Positions 1-9,979 are shown, counted from the stretch's first letter. The stretch is 32,630 nucleotides of DNA from Nitrosomonas sp. (GCA_020852475.1 JADZAR010000086.1:1-32630), one strand, 5' to 3'. The notes: a model not told the origin generated them from the sequence alone. Translations and numbers: made by a program.

Positions 1-93
1 ACCAAATATCAATTTCTTTCTACGCTTAGGAATGAATACCACATGATATTTACAATCCCAGCGTGTATGACTCAAACTTTGGTACTCCTTCAT
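1..93 (-). CDS. tnpA: IS200/IS605-family transposase TnpA, N-terminal part (cut by window edge)
   Basis: The minus strand from 93 reads 31 codons without a stop and runs off the left edge. It begins MKEYQSLSHTRWDCKYHVVF, the characteristic start of IS200-type Y1 (HUH) transposases, which move single-stranded DNA using hairpins at the element ends. A GAGGAG ribosome-binding site lies 8 nt before the ATG. The HUH motif and catalytic tyrosine would lie outside the window, so intactness cannot be judged. The hairpin at 166-184 fits as the matching end of the element. Confidence 0.88.
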   Translation of the reverse strand, partial: MKEYQSLSHTRWDCKYHVVFIPKRRKKLIFG

Positions 94-165
94 CTTTGAC
101 TCCTCGTCTCGTGGTTGGGACGAGAACATTACTGCGATTGCCGTAACGGTCAAACCTTGCGGAGT

Positions 166-184
166 CCCCCGGCTGAGCCGGGGG
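166..184. mobile_element. Subterminal hairpin of the IS200/IS605-type element
   Basis: Arms CCCCCGGC (166-173) and GCCGGGGG (177-184) form a perfect 8-bp stem with a 3-nt TGA loop. It sits about 70 bp upstream of the TnpA start. IS200/IS605 elements are bounded by such imperfect palindromes instead of terminal inverted repeats, so the element probably ends just right of it, near 188-200. The exact cleavage site cannot be placed without an empty-site comparison. Confidence 0.7.
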
Positions 185-291
185 CTTACCTATCGTTAAT
201 TACGAATTAGTGTTCCGTGTTGAAAAGGTGTAGAATCGCGGGTTTGATTTATATCGGGAGATCATTCGCTACAGGAATGAGTCAATAAGCA

Positions 292-1521
292 GTGGCCTTT
301 TACGTTCAAAAATATGGCGGTACTTCTGTTGGGAGTACCGAGCGCATCAAAAATGTCGCTCGAAGGGTTGCCAGATTTCATAACCAAGGACACCAGGTCA
401 TAGTCGTTGTTTCAGCTATGAGTGGTGAAACGAATCGATTGATTGCCTTGGCGCATGAGGTACAGGAAAATCCTGATCCACGCGAACTGGATGTCATGGT
501 TTCAACAGGTGAACAGGTTTCGATAGCACTGCTGGCAATGGCATTAAAGGAGCTTAATGTCAAGGCAAGAAGTTATACCGGAGCTCAGGTCAGATTACTA
601 ACTGACAGTGCATTTACCAAAGCACGGATACTGGACATCGAAGCTGACAAAATTCGTGCGGATCTCGATAACGGGCACGTTGTCATCGTCGCCGGATTTC
701 AGGGCGTTGATGAAAGAGGAAATATTACCACTCTTGGGCGTGGTGGTTCTGATACTACCGGCGTTGCCCTGGCTGCAGCACTTAAAGCAGATGAATGTCA
801 GATTTATACCGATGTTGACGGCATTTATACAACTGATCCACGTGTAGTCCCGGAAGCCAGGCGTTTGACCAGCATTACCTTCGAAGAAATGCTCGAAATG
901 GCAAGCCTGGGCTCAAAAGTCCTGCAGATTAGATCTGTCGAATTCGCAGGAAAATACAGAGTAAAATTGCGCGTTTTATCCAGCTTTGAAGAACAAGGCG
1001 AAGGTACCCTGATTACATTTGAGGAAGATGGAAATATGGAGCAACCTGTCATTTCGGGCATCGCATTTAACAGAGACGAGGCCAAAATTACAGTATTGGG
1101 CGTACCCGACCATCCCGGTATTGCCTATCAGATTCTAGGGCCGGTGGCTGATGCCAATATTGACGTGGATATGATTATCCAGAATGTCAGTCACGAGGAC
1201 CTGACTGATTTCTCTTTTACTGTTCATCGCAACGACTTTAAGAAGACGATGAATATCATCCGCGAAAAAATCCAACCGCATATCGGCGCACGTGATGTCA
1301 TTGGCGGTGATAGAATAGCCAAGGTCTCTGTCGTTGGTGTCGGTATGCGTTCACATGCCGGCATTGCCAGTAAAATGTTTCGTGTTTTAGCCGAGGAAGG
1401 CATCAATATTCAGATGATCGCTACTTCTGAAATAAAAGTATCTGTTGTTGTAGATGAAAAATACATGGAACTGGCCGTTCGTGTTCTGCATAAAGCATTT
1501 GATCTGGAACAAGCACTGTAA
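292..1521 (+). CDS. lysC: Aspartate kinase (aspartokinase)
   Basis: Aspartate kinase phosphorylates L-aspartate, the first step to lysine, threonine, methionine and diaminopimelate; the enzyme is cytoplasmic. The 409-aa product has the KYGGTS nucleotide-binding motif at residues 7-12, the GRGGSDTTG substrate/ATP loop near residue 150, and two C-terminal ACT domains (about 265-335 and 345-405) that normally mediate feedback inhibition by lysine and/or threonine. The length is that of the monofunctional LysC family. The start is GTG at 292, chosen because it puts KYGGTS at the usual distance from the N-terminus; only a weak AGGA lies upstream. The gene begins about 100 bp from an IS200-type element end, so its promoter must lie in that short gap or within the element. 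tRNA-Ser follows on the same strand. Confidence 0.95.
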   Translation: MAFYVQKYGGTSVGSTERIKNVARRVARFHNQGHQVIVVVSAMSGETNRLIALAHEVQENPDPRELDVMVSTGEQVSIALLAMALKELNVKARSYTGAQVRLLTDSAFTKARILDIEADKIRADLDNGHVVIVAGFQGVDERGNITTLGRGGSDTTGVALAAALKADECQIYTDVDGIYTTDPRVVPEARRLTSITFEEMLEMASLGSKVLQIRSVEFAGKYRVKLRVLSSFEEQGEGTLITFEEDGNMEQPVISGIAFNRDEAKITVLGVPDHPGIAYQILGPVADANIDVDMIIQNVSHEDLTDFSFTVHRNDFKKTMNIIREKIQPHIGARDVIGGDRIAKVSVVGVGMRSHAGIASKMFRVLAEEGINIQMIATSEIKVSVVVDEKYMELAVRVLHKAFDLEQAL

Positions 1522-1607
1522 ATTCTATACAATACCTGTTTTTTAGAAAGAGTTCGGGATTAGGCGGATTAAAATCACGAGCAAGACCGGAGTCTGATTA
1601 ATACCAC

Positions 1608-1700
1608 GGAGAGATGGCCGAGTGGTCGAAGGCGCTCCCCTGCTAAGGGAGTATAGGCGCAAAACGCTTATCGAGGGTTCGAATCCCTCTCTCTCCGCCA
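1608..1700 (+). tRNA. tRNA-Ser(GCU)
   Basis: A complete class II tRNA. Acceptor arm GGAGAGA (1608-1614) pairs with TCTCTCC (1690-1696); discriminator G is at 1697 and the CCA is encoded (1698-1700). The anticodon loop CTGCTAA gives GCT, reading AGC/AGU serine codons. A long variable arm follows the anticodon stem, as expected for tRNA-Ser, and the T-loop reads TTCGAAT. It lies 86 bp after lysC. Confidence 0.97.
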
Positions 1701-1826
1701 CTGATAAACTAGTTGTTGTTCACAATTGCAATGCATAGTTTTTTCAACAGAAAAACTCGATATTTTCTAAATCAAGACCGCATTCATGCGAATTCTGCAA
1801 AAGCATCCTAGAATACAGGCAAAACA

Positions 1827-1864
1827 CTAACAATCTGTTAGATTCCAGAACATGAAATTCTGGA
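1827..1864 (+). other. Two tandem small hairpins upstream of the permease genes
   Basis: CTAACA/TGTTAG (1827-1841, 3-nt loop) is followed by TCCAGAA/TTCTGGA (1844-1864, 7-nt loop), 41 bp before the first permease start. Neither is followed by a T-run, so they are not clear terminators. They may shape the leader mRNA or be operator-like; the function is unknown. The rest of the 1701-1905 gap shows nothing else recognisable. Confidence 0.3.
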
Positions 1865-1905
1865 TAAGGTGAAAACCGCATTTCAGTCATTGACAAAGAC
1901 CACAA

Positions 1906-3108
1906 ATGACGCTGGTTGATACGTTCCAGTTATCCATCAAAACCATTTTCAGTTATCGACTACGCTCACTGCTGATCATTCTTGCCATGGCCTTGGGCGT
2001 TGCCGCGGTTATCGTGCTCACCGCACTCGGTGATGGCGCGCGCAATTACATCGTCAATCAGTTTTCATCAATCGGCACTAACCTGCTGGTAGTTCTTCCG
2101 GGTCGCGCGGAAACATCGGGCGCTTTTCCAGGTGCCGTCCTAGGGCAGACACCACGTGATTTGACACTGAAGGACGCCGAATTGCTGGGACGATTGCCGC
2201 AGGTCAAACGCTATGCGCCGCTCAATGTCGGCGAAGCGGAATTGTCCGCCGCAAACCGGCTTCGGGAAGTTACCGTGCTGGGCAGCAACGCCAATCTGAT
2301 ACCGATCCGTCATATGGAACTGGCGCAGGGCAGCTTTCTGTCGCACGGCTCCGGAAGCAGTGCACAGATTGTGCTTGGCGCCAAACTGGCACAGGAATTT
2401 TTTCCACAGCAACAAGCCATCGGTCAACGCGTCCGTCTGGGTGGAAACCGGTTTCGAGTCACCGGCGTACTGTCGCCACAGGGTGAATCCATGGGATTCA
2501 ATTCTGATGAGATCGTGATTATTCCTGTTGAACAGGCACAATCGCTATTTAACACAACATCATTGTTTCGTATTTTGATCGAAGCCGCCAGCCACAATGA
2601 GATCGAATCGGCAAAGCAGGCCATTCTGGAAATGTTGAAGCAAAGTCATGATGGCGAAGAAGATGTTACTGTCATCACCCAAGACGCGATACTTTCAACG
2701 TTTGATCGTATTCTGCACGCACTGACGCTGGCAGTCGCAGGCATCGCCGCAATCAGTCTGATTGTCGCGGGTATTTTGATCATGAATGTCATGCTGGTTG
2801 CCGTAACCCAACGCACAAGCGAGATCGGACTGTTAAAAGCAATTGGCGCACGCGCAGAAGACATTCGTCTAATGTTTTTCACTGAAGCACTGTGCTTGTC
2901 ATTTGCCGGCGCGGTAACCGGTTTTTTTCTTGGTCAGACCGGTAGTCTCATGTTGCGCCTGACTTTTCCGCAGCTACCGGCATGGGCGCCCGCATGGGCA
3001 ATACTGGCCAGCATTCTGGTTGCTCTGGCAACCGGCATACTGGCATGCGTAATTCCTGCAAACCGAGCTGCACGCCTGGATGCCGTATTAGCATTAAGCA
3101 GAAAATGA
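1906..3108 (+). CDS. ABC transporter permease, MacB/FtsX type (first of pair)
   Basis: A 400-aa inner-membrane protein with MacB-type permease layout: a first transmembrane segment at about residues 18-42, a large periplasmic domain (about 45-265, MacB_PCD-like), then a FtsX-like domain with three transmembrane segments (about 268-295, 320-345, 360-388). The cytoplasmic loop EIGLLKAIGA after the second segment is the usual coupling-helix region contacting the ATPase. The family acts in tripartite efflux or lipoprotein/peptide export, not classical import. It is followed after 18 bp by a paralogous permease; the pair probably forms a heterodimer. No ABC ATPase or membrane-fusion protein gene is adjacent, so partners must be encoded elsewhere. 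Substrate unknown. Confidence 0.9.
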   Translation: MTLVDTFQLSIKTIFSYRLRSLLIILAMALGVAAVIVLTALGDGARNYIVNQFSSIGTNLLVVLPGRAETSGAFPGAVLGQTPRDLTLKDAELLGRLPQVKRYAPLNVGEAELSAANRLREVTVLGSNANLIPIRHMELAQGSFLSHGSGSSAQIVLGAKLAQEFFPQQQAIGQRVRLGGNRFRVTGVLSPQGESMGFNSDEIVIIPVEQAQSLFNTTSLFRILIEAASHNEIESAKQAILEMLKQSHDGEEDVTVITQDAILSTFDRILHALTLAVAGIAAISLIVAGILIMNVMLVAVTQRTSEIGLLKAIGARAEDIRLMFFTEALCLSFAGAVTGFFLGQTGSLMLRLTFPQLPAWAPAWAILASILVALATGILACVIPANRAARLDAVLALSRK

Positions 3109-3126
3109 AGCCATGCATACGCAAAA

Positions 3127-4326
3127 ATGAAAACCGTTGATACATTCTATTTTGCTTTTCGTTCTCTGAATGCGCATCGGCTGCGTACGGTTTTATCGGC
3201 ATCAGGCATCGCAGTCGGCATTGCCGCCGTTATTCTATTGACCGCCATTGGAGACGGTATACAACGCTTCGTACTGTCGGAATTTACGCAATTCGGCACG
3301 AATATCATTACCATAACACCGGGTAAAATAACGACACACGGCGGATCGCTGGGTGCGATTGGCAGCGCACGGATTCTGACCATTGATGATGCGCTTGCCA
3401 TGCAGCACTCGCGTTATACGCAATTCACCAATGCCAGCGTAATCGGCAACGCAGAAATACGCGCCAGGGGATTGAGCAGACGTGTCACAGTGTACGGACA
3501 AGGCCCTGATTTCTCGCGCGCATTTAATATGCAAGTGGAAATCGGCCGCTTCCTGCCGGCTGACGATCCACGCAATCCGCGCGCTTATGCTGTTCTGGGC
3601 GCAAAAGTGCACAACGAACTCTTTGGCGGCAAGAATCCGCTGGGGGAAATCATACAGGTCGGCGGCTCACGTTTCCGCGTTATCGGCGTCATGGCATCGA
3701 AAGGGCATGTGCTGGGTTTTGATCTGGATGATACCGTTTTCATTCCGACAACTCGCGCCTTGGAAGTTTTCAACCGCGAAGGGGTCATGGAAATCAATGT
3801 TTCTTACAGACCCGAAGCACCGGTCGATACCGTCGTTGAAGATATCAAGAATATTCTGATCGCGCGTCACGGCCGCGAAGATTTTACCGTCAAGCCGCAA
3901 CAGCAATTGCTCAGCACGCTATCGACAGTGCTCAATGTATTGAAATTCGCCGTGGCTGCATTGGGTGGCATTTCATTACTGGTCGGTGCCGTCGGCATGG
4001 TAACACTGATGCATATTGCAGTTGCGGAACGTATTGCTGAAATCGGCCTGCTCACCGCGCTGGGCGCAACACGGGGACGCATTCGCACTTTATTTCTGAT
4101 CGAATCCACCGTACTGTCAACGCTGGGCGGCCTGACCGGTTTGACAGTTGGCGCCGGCATTGCATGGTTGCTGAAAATTTTCATCACTAATCTTCCAGTG
4201 TATATCCCTTGGAACTATGTTCTTGGCGCGCTGACATTATCCATGGTTATTGGACTGGCGGCGGGCGTATTACCTGCGATGCGCGCCGCTCGGCTCAATC
4301 CGGTCGAAGCCTTGCGCACCGAATAA
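3127..4326 (+). CDS. ABC transporter permease, MacB/FtsX type (second of pair)
   Basis: A 399-aa paralogue of the preceding gene with the same plan: N-terminal transmembrane segment (about 18-40), periplasmic domain with the GGSRFRVIGV block near residue 180, and a C-terminal FtsX-like domain containing the EIGLLTALGAT coupling loop. Both proteins end in the MacB-type signature (PAMRAARLNPVEALRTE here; PANRAARLDAVLALSRK in the first). The 18-bp spacing indicates an operon and probably a heterodimeric permease. The gene converges on the SNF2-helicase gene, whose stop lies 26 bp downstream. Substrate cannot be inferred. Confidence 0.9.
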   Translation: MKTVDTFYFAFRSLNAHRLRTVLSASGIAVGIAAVILLTAIGDGIQRFVLSEFTQFGTNIITITPGKITTHGGSLGAIGSARILTIDDALAMQHSRYTQFTNASVIGNAEIRARGLSRRVTVYGQGPDFSRAFNMQVEIGRFLPADDPRNPRAYAVLGAKVHNELFGGKNPLGEIIQVGGSRFRVIGVMASKGHVLGFDLDDTVFIPTTRALEVFNREGVMEINVSYRPEAPVDTVVEDIKNILIARHGREDFTVKPQQQLLSTLSTVLNVLKFAVAALGGISLLVGAVGMVTLMHIAVAERIAEIGLLTALGATRGRIRTLFLIESTVLSTLGGLTGLTVGAGIAWLLKIFITNLPVYIPWNYVLGALTLSMVIGLAAGVLPAMRAARLNPVEALRTE

Positions 4327-4351
4327 ACGATTTTACTCAATTGATTTCAGG

Positions 4352-7300
4352 CTACGCGTCAGGCGTCCCAAGTAACTCCAGCATATCCCTGATTGACATT
4401 TTACCGCTGACGTCGCCATCCGCCAGAAGACTGTCGGCCAGATCACGTTTATGTTTGTGCAGTGCGACGATCTTGTCTTCAATGGTATCTTTGGCGATCA
4501 AGCGATAAATAGTGACCGGCCGCTTCTGTCCCATGCGATGTACACGATCGGATGCCTGGTTTTCGACTGCCGGGTTCCACCAGGGATCCATATGCACCAC
4601 ATAATCCGCTGCGGTAAGATTCAGACCAGCGCCCCCCGCTTTCAAACTGATCAAAAATAAATCCCCCCGGCCAGATTGGAATGCATTCACGGCTTTCCTG
4701 CGTTTAGGCAGACTGGTCGTGCCATCCAGATATTGATATGCGATACCTTTGTTGTCCAGTAACTCCCTGACAATAGCCAGATGTGCGACAAACTGACTAA
4801 ATACCAGCGCTTTATGATGATTATCGATCAACTCATCAACAAGCTCTTCAAAAGCCTGCAATTTTGCGCTGCTGATCTCTATTTCCGGGGATATCAGTCG
4901 TGGATTGCAGCATGCGCGGCGCAACCGGGTGATTTCCGCCAGCACCTGCAAGTGCTGCTGACCGCCCGAGTGAATCTGTTTTTGCAACGCTTCAATGGAT
5001 TGCAGCGCATTCCGGCGCAGTGCTTCATAAAAGTGACGTTCTTTTTCACTCAACTCGATATGCAAAGTGACTTCGGTGCGTGCGGGAAGCTCTGTAAGCA
5101 CGTCTCGCTTCAGCCGGCGAAGAATAAAAGGCTGCAATAATCTTTTCAAACGACGCTGCACACCAGAATCGCGTTTGTTTTCAATATCCAGTGCATAGCG
5201 TGCGTTGAATTCATTGAGTGAACCCAATAATCCGGGATTAATGAAATGAAACACATTCCACAATTCTCCCAGATGATTTTCAATCGGCGTACCGGTAGTG
5301 ATCATTTTAAAACCGCCTTTCAACGCCATCGCTGCTTTTGACCGTTGTGTCGCCGGGTTTTTAATCGCTTGTGCTTCGTCGGCGACAATGGTATGCCAAT
5401 ACTTTTGTTTCAACCGCTCGGCTTCGGTTTGCAGCAGTCCGTAACTGCAAATGATAAGGTCAAAAGCCCCTGCGTCATCCAGTATTTTTTGCCGGTCGCC
5501 GCTGCCAAAATAACAGACATTCAAAGTCGGCGCGAATCGCTGCGCTTCTTCGAGCCAATTATTACAAACCGAAGTCGGTGCCAAGATAAGGGTCGGTCCA
5601 TCAGCGGCGCGCGACAGAATCAATGCCAGCGACTGGATTGTTTTACCCAGTCCCATGTCGTCGGCCAGGCATGCGCCGGCGCCCAGATACGCCAGCCGGG
5701 ATAACCACTGATAACCTTCTAATTGATAGTCGCGCAATTCTCCCTGGAAGGTCGATGGCAACTGTGGGTGCAGATCATCCGTTTCGGCCAGTTTTTTAAG
5801 CTGCTCGCGCCATTGTCTGGTGGCATGGATGTTCATACCTTCGGTAAGATCGTGCAGCGTCCATGAGGCCAGCGGATGAAACGCCAGCTCATTACCGCTC
5901 CTGCTGCCCAATCCAGCCAGATCATCCAGCCGTTGACGCAGTTCATTGGTCAAAACAATGAACTGTCCGTCGTCAAGTTTGATAAACCGTCCACTGGATG
6001 CGGATAGTAATGTCATCAGGTTTTGAAGTTCAATAACATGCACCTCGTCAATCCGAACATCACCCGACAGCGTGAACCAGTCATTGTTTTTGCGCACTGA
6101 AAAATGCGCTTGCGACAAACCGGTTTCGCGGCTGATTCTGATTGATTGGCCTTGCGGCCACTTCAACACAGCAAAATCACCCAATTGCTGCAGCTGCAGT
6201 AAAACTTCCAGCGCCGTTTCCGCATCGTCCAGCAGCCATTTCGCAGTTGCCGTATCATACAGGCCGGGACAACTATCGATCACCTGATCAAAAAATGCCT
6301 GTTCCTGATCAAGATTGCGAATGGTCTGAAAACGCACGCCATCAATTTCCGCCAGCACGGTCGCTCCGCCTTTACCGGGCTTATAAACCGGACCGCCGCC
6401 GGCAAATGGTTGCACAAAGATCTCGACCTGAAGACCGCTTCCCAACGGCTGCAAATGAATCTGCAAGCGACCATCGGCTTCGACTGTTTCGGCATGCACA
6501 GACTGAGCGCCGATTTCAGACTGTATTGTCAACATCGAAGCAATGCCGGAGATTGCTTCGATAACTTGTTGCCTGGCCTGCTTGGGCACCTTGAGACCGG
6601 TTCTACCAAGAATCGCCGCCACTTCACGATGCTGTGGGTCGATCTTGTAAACCAGCAAGTCATCCGCTGCTGTTCTTTCAAATACATACTGGCGGCTCGA
6701 CTGTAGATAAGGAACAAGTTGAATGAGCAGATTATTGTTTTGTTCAATCACAGCAAGCTGTAATTCCGCTATTGCTATGCGTACCGGCCTGTCAATCCCG
6801 CCTTCCGAATTCCAGTACACATTGGGATGTCCCGCAGCCTCGACCACGGCGCGTTCCCTCAGTACAAAGATTTCGCGGCGATAATAGCTGTAGTAGTCAT
6901 TCTCATATTCAACTTCGATATGATTGCAGATCCGTTTGTCCTGTTCGGTCAGATAATCAAAGTTATCGATTTCCTGGCGTAACCGCTTGACCGCTACTGG
7001 ACGTCCCCTACTCCATCCACCATTACTATTCAGACGCTGCATTCTGGGATGCAGGTTTATATGACCATCATCATCGAAATCTATGATCCAAATCATGCGC
7101 GTTTGTTTGTGTGACGCGGGTACTGCATCGCTGCCAAACGTTTTCTGCTCACCGAGTGACGTCAAAGCATTCAATGCGCGCTTCCAGTCCTCGACGCGTG
7201 GAATCAGATCAATCATCGCGTTGAATGTTGAATTTTTATATTTTTGCACGATCACTACTGTTTCAGGGTCGGCGGCATGGAGCCGGTCAAGTAGATTTGA

Positions 7301-8527
7301 ACTTACCGCCGCATACCAGAAATAATCATTCCGTTCCGCTAATTGGCAATACGTTTTGAGTCTGTCGATGACTTTGGCATACTGACTTTCCAGACTGGCA
7401 GCTTTATCCAGCCAGTAAAGCATCAGCATCTGAAACAGGAGAAGATAAGGACTATCCATATCCATAACAAAGAGAATGGCCTTATCCGGCAAATCAAATT
7501 GTTTTTTACCTTGATAAATATCAAGCACATAAAGCAATCTGTTCGCCAACCTGATAAAACCGGATGCTTCGCCTTGATGCTTTATCGTCAACTGCAACTG
7601 CTTGCGCAGCAGATCCAGATGTTCTCTTGTCTGACTGCGAAATAAAGCCAGCTGATAAAAATAGCCCAAATAGCCGTCCAAGCTGACATTGCGTTTACCT
7701 GTCTCTTTTTTGAAGCCTGTCAGCGCTGATTGGAAGTGTTCAATCGCGGCGTCATTCTGATCCTGCACAAAATATAGCGCGCCCAGTAGTGCTTCAGTCA
7801 GCGCGTCGTCGTTTTTATCACCCAGCAACTTCCCGATGTCTTCCAGATCGCCGCGCTGCAGACTGATTTTGGCAAAAAGAGCAACAATACGTTTATCCCG
7901 CTGTTTACAAGCAAAAAAGGTTTTTTTCAGTAGTTGATATAAAACTCTGTCATTTTCAATGGATAAAAGTCGGGCAGAGAAGTAATCGATCAACAGTTGC
8001 AGTCTAAATGTTTCGGGCAGTGTCTCAAACCACGGTTGATTAAAACCATAGTCAAAAAACTGCTGAATAAATTGCATGCAATGCGCTGGATTGGTTCGCC
8101 AGATTCGTTCATATTCCAGCAGAAACTCCTGTTCCTTTTTGGAATAAAAATATAGCCGCAGTAAACGTATTTTTTCCTGGTAACCGAATTCGTCCGGCAT
8201 GTAGGGTGTATGATTCTTGGCGATGCGTTCCAGGCACTCAAACCATCCGGGTCGTTCTGACGCTTTGAGCAATAAGATATCCGCGATATCGTAAGGGCAG
8301 TACCACCAGCCAAGCCTAGTCAATGATACAAAACCCATATCACTCAGTTTCTCACGCAATGACTTGCCGATGCTGTTCGCCGCATTGACAGGAACACATC
8401 CTGAACTCTTTAACAACTCCTGAAAGTAACCCTGCCTGATCGGAATATAGATCACTGACAAGACGAGTAAAATATCCTGCTCTTCGTGGTTAAGTTCCTC
8501 AAACCTGGCCAGACGTTCTTTGTTCAT
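4352..8527 (-). CDS. SNF2-family DEAD/DEAH helicase with long N-terminal region
   Basis: A 1391-aa protein with a complete Swi2/Snf2 ATPase in the last 480 residues: Walker A DDMGLGKT (956-963), Walker B DEAQ (1050-1053), GTPIEN (motif III region) and the helicase C-terminal lobe ending with QASDRVHRMGQ (motif VI, from 1324). Such enzymes are ATP-driven double-stranded DNA translocases that remodel protein-DNA complexes; bacterial members include RapA, which recycles RNA polymerase. The first 900 residues match no domain I can name, apart from TPR-like helices around 245-275. No SWIM-type Cys/His cluster was seen. The ATG has a GGAG ribosome-binding site 5 nt upstream. The gene is transcribed alone, divergent from the symporter gene. 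The cellular role is unknown. Confidence 0.9.
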   Translation of the reverse strand: MNKERLARFEELNHEEQDILLVLSVIYIPIRQGYFQELLKSSGCVPVNAANSIGKSLREKLSDMGFVSLTRLGWWYCPYDIADILLLKASERPGWFECLERIAKNHTPYMPDEFGYQEKIRLLRLYFYSKKEQEFLLEYERIWRTNPAHCMQFIQQFFDYGFNQPWFETLPETFRLQLLIDYFSARLLSIENDRVLYQLLKKTFFACKQRDKRIVALFAKISLQRGDLEDIGKLLGDKNDDALTEALLGALYFVQDQNDAAIEHFQSALTGFKKETGKRNVSLDGYLGYFYQLALFRSQTREHLDLLRKQLQLTIKHQGEASGFIRLANRLLYVLDIYQGKKQFDLPDKAILFVMDMDSPYLLLFQMLMLYWLDKAASLESQYAKVIDRLKTYCQLAERNDYFWYAAVSSNLLDRLHAADPETVVIVQKYKNSTFNAMIDLIPRVEDWKRALNALTSLGEQKTFGSDAVPASHKQTRMIWIIDFDDDGHINLHPRMQRLNSNGGWSRGRPVAVKRLRQEIDNFDYLTEQDKRICNHIEVEYENDYYSYYRREIFVLRERAVVEAAGHPNVYWNSEGGIDRPVRIAIAELQLAVIEQNNNLLIQLVPYLQSSRQYVFERTAADDLLVYKIDPQHREVAAILGRTGLKVPKQARQQVIEAISGIASMLTIQSEIGAQSVHAETVEADGRLQIHLQPLGSGLQVEIFVQPFAGGGPVYKPGKGGATVLAEIDGVRFQTIRNLDQEQAFFDQVIDSCPGLYDTATAKWLLDDAETALEVLLQLQQLGDFAVLKWPQGQSIRISRETGLSQAHFSVRKNNDWFTLSGDVRIDEVHVIELQNLMTLLSASSGRFIKLDDGQFIVLTNELRQRLDDLAGLGSRSGNELAFHPLASWTLHDLTEGMNIHATRQWREQLKKLAETDDLHPQLPSTFQGELRDYQLEGYQWLSRLAYLGAGACLADDMGLGKTIQSLALILSRAADGPTLILAPTSVCNNWLEEAQRFAPTLNVCYFGSGDRQKILDDAGAFDLIICSYGLLQTEAERLKQKYWHTIVADEAQAIKNPATQRSKAAMALKGGFKMITTGTPIENHLGELWNVFHFINPGLLGSLNEFNARYALDIENKRDSGVQRRLKRLLQPFILRRLKRDVLTELPARTEVTLHIELSEKERHFYEALRRNALQSIEALQKQIHSGGQQHLQVLAEITRLRRACCNPRLISPEIEISSAKLQAFEELVDELIDNHHKALVFSQFVAHLAIVRELLDNKGIAYQYLDGTTSLPKRRKAVNAFQSGRGDLFLISLKAGGAGLNLTAADYVVHMDPWWNPAVENQASDRVHRMGQKRPVTIYRLIAKDTIEDKIVALHKHKRDLADSLLADGDVSGKMSIRDMLELLGTPDA

Positions 8528-8673
8528 TATTCTCCATATCAGTGATTCGGTGCTTAAAGTGCTTAATTTAAATATACAATAGCATGATACTCATCAATAG
8601 CTGTCCAGACTCCTCCCTGACGGCTGCATCATTGGCAACTCAGGCAATTTAATCGCAACTGTTTTTCTCAAAC

Positions 8674-9978
8674 ATGACATTGACGCAAAAAATACTGATC
8701 TGGATGCTTGCCGGGCTTACGCTAGGCAGCTTGATCAATGCATTTACACCTGATATTACATTTATTCAAGCCTTTCTGGTCAATGGGTTATTTCATGCTG
8801 TTGGCGCTATTTTCCTCAATTTACTGAAAATGCTGGTTGTACCGCTGGTGACTTTTTCATTGATTTGCGGTGTTTGCGGTATAGGCGATATCAGTAAACT
8901 GGGACGTATTGGTATCAAATCACTGACTCTATTTCTGCTGTCTACCGGATTAGCTATAACTTTGGCGATTCTTGTCGCCGTGTATGCAGGTCCTGGCGAG
9001 GGTTTTCAATCCGCGCAAAATATGAATAACACGTTTGCAGCTCCCGAAACACCATCTTTAACACAAGTCATCATTGACTTTGTCCCAGGTAATCCGCTTG
9101 CCGCCTTTATCGACGGCAACATGTTGCAGATTATTTTTTTTACAATTCTGTTTTCCATTTGCCTGCTAATGATTGGCGAACGCGGCCGTTCATTGATTGA
9201 AGGCGTTGAGAAACTGAATGAAGTTATGATGCAAATGGTCAGCATTGTCATGTCACTGGCACCGTATGGCATCTTTGCAATTATGGCGCAAACATTTGCA
9301 CTGCAAGGCATTGGTCTGATTCTGCCGATGATCGGTTATTTTTGTGTGGTCATTGCCGTGTTGATTATGCATGTAGCGGGAACACTAATGATTTTATTAA
9401 AGCTGCTGGGAAAAATCAGTCCCGTTCAATTCCTGAAAAAAGTACGCACCGCTCAGCTTTTCGCATTCAGCACATCCAGCTCGAATGCGACCATTCCGGT
9501 CACTCTGAAAACACTGGAAAAACGCATGGGCGTCGATAACTCAACGGCATCGTTCGTAGTACCGCTCGGCGCAACGATCAATATGGATGGCACGGCGATT
9601 ATGCAGGGCGTTGCCACCGTCTTTATCGCCAATGTATATGGCATAGAACTCGACTTGTTCGATTATCTGACCGTTATCGGCATGGCCGTGTTGGCGTCAA
9701 TTGGCACCGCAGGCGTGCCGGGCGTCGGTCTGATCATGCTGGCCATGGTGTTCAATCAGGTTGGTCTTCCTGTTGAGGGCATCGCCTTGATTATGGGTGT
9801 AGACCGCTTGCTGGACATGCTGCGCACCGCTGTCAATGTAACCGGCGATGCGGTTGTTGCGCTGATTGTTGCAAAAAGTGAAAACAGTTTGTCCGTTTCA
9901 ATATTCAACGACCCCAATGCCGGTACGGAGAAATCCGTTCGTCTACCACACGATGTCATGCCAGGGCGGCAAATATGA
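8674..9978 (+). CDS. Dicarboxylate/amino acid:cation symporter (DAACS family)
   Basis: A 434-aa inner-membrane symporter of the GltP/DctA/SstT superfamily, which brings in dicarboxylic amino acids or C4-dicarboxylates with Na+ or H+. The hallmark serine-rich re-entrant loop STSSSNATIP is at 266-275 and NMDGT at 303-307, followed by a GTAGVPG hairpin near residue 348; together these form the substrate and cation sites. About eight hydrophobic segments are visible. The family symbol is left open because glutamate, aspartate, serine and dicarboxylate transporters cannot be told apart by eye. The stop codon lies 1 nt from the exbD stop on the other strand, so the two transcription units converge with no spacer or visible terminator. 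Confidence 0.93.
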   Translation: MTLTQKILIWMLAGLTLGSLINAFTPDITFIQAFLVNGLFHAVGAIFLNLLKMLVVPLVTFSLICGVCGIGDISKLGRIGIKSLTLFLLSTGLAITLAILVAVYAGPGEGFQSAQNMNNTFAAPETPSLTQVIIDFVPGNPLAAFIDGNMLQIIFFTILFSICLLMIGERGRSLIEGVEKLNEVMMQMVSIVMSLAPYGIFAIMAQTFALQGIGLILPMIGYFCVVIAVLIMHVAGTLMILLKLLGKISPVQFLKKVRTAQLFAFSTSSSNATIPVTLKTLEKRMGVDNSTASFVVPLGATINMDGTAIMQGVATVFIANVYGIELDLFDYLTVIGMAVLASIGTAGVPGVGLIMLAMVFNQVGLPVEGIALIMGVDRLLDMLRTAVNVTGDAVVALIVAKSENSLSVSIFNDPNAGTEKSVRLPHDVMPGRQI

Positions 9979-9979
9979 T

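Noticed and set aside
1734..1757. AGTTTTT/AAAAACT stem as a terminator for tRNA-Ser
   Set aside because: The stem is made almost only of A-T pairs and is not followed by a T-run.
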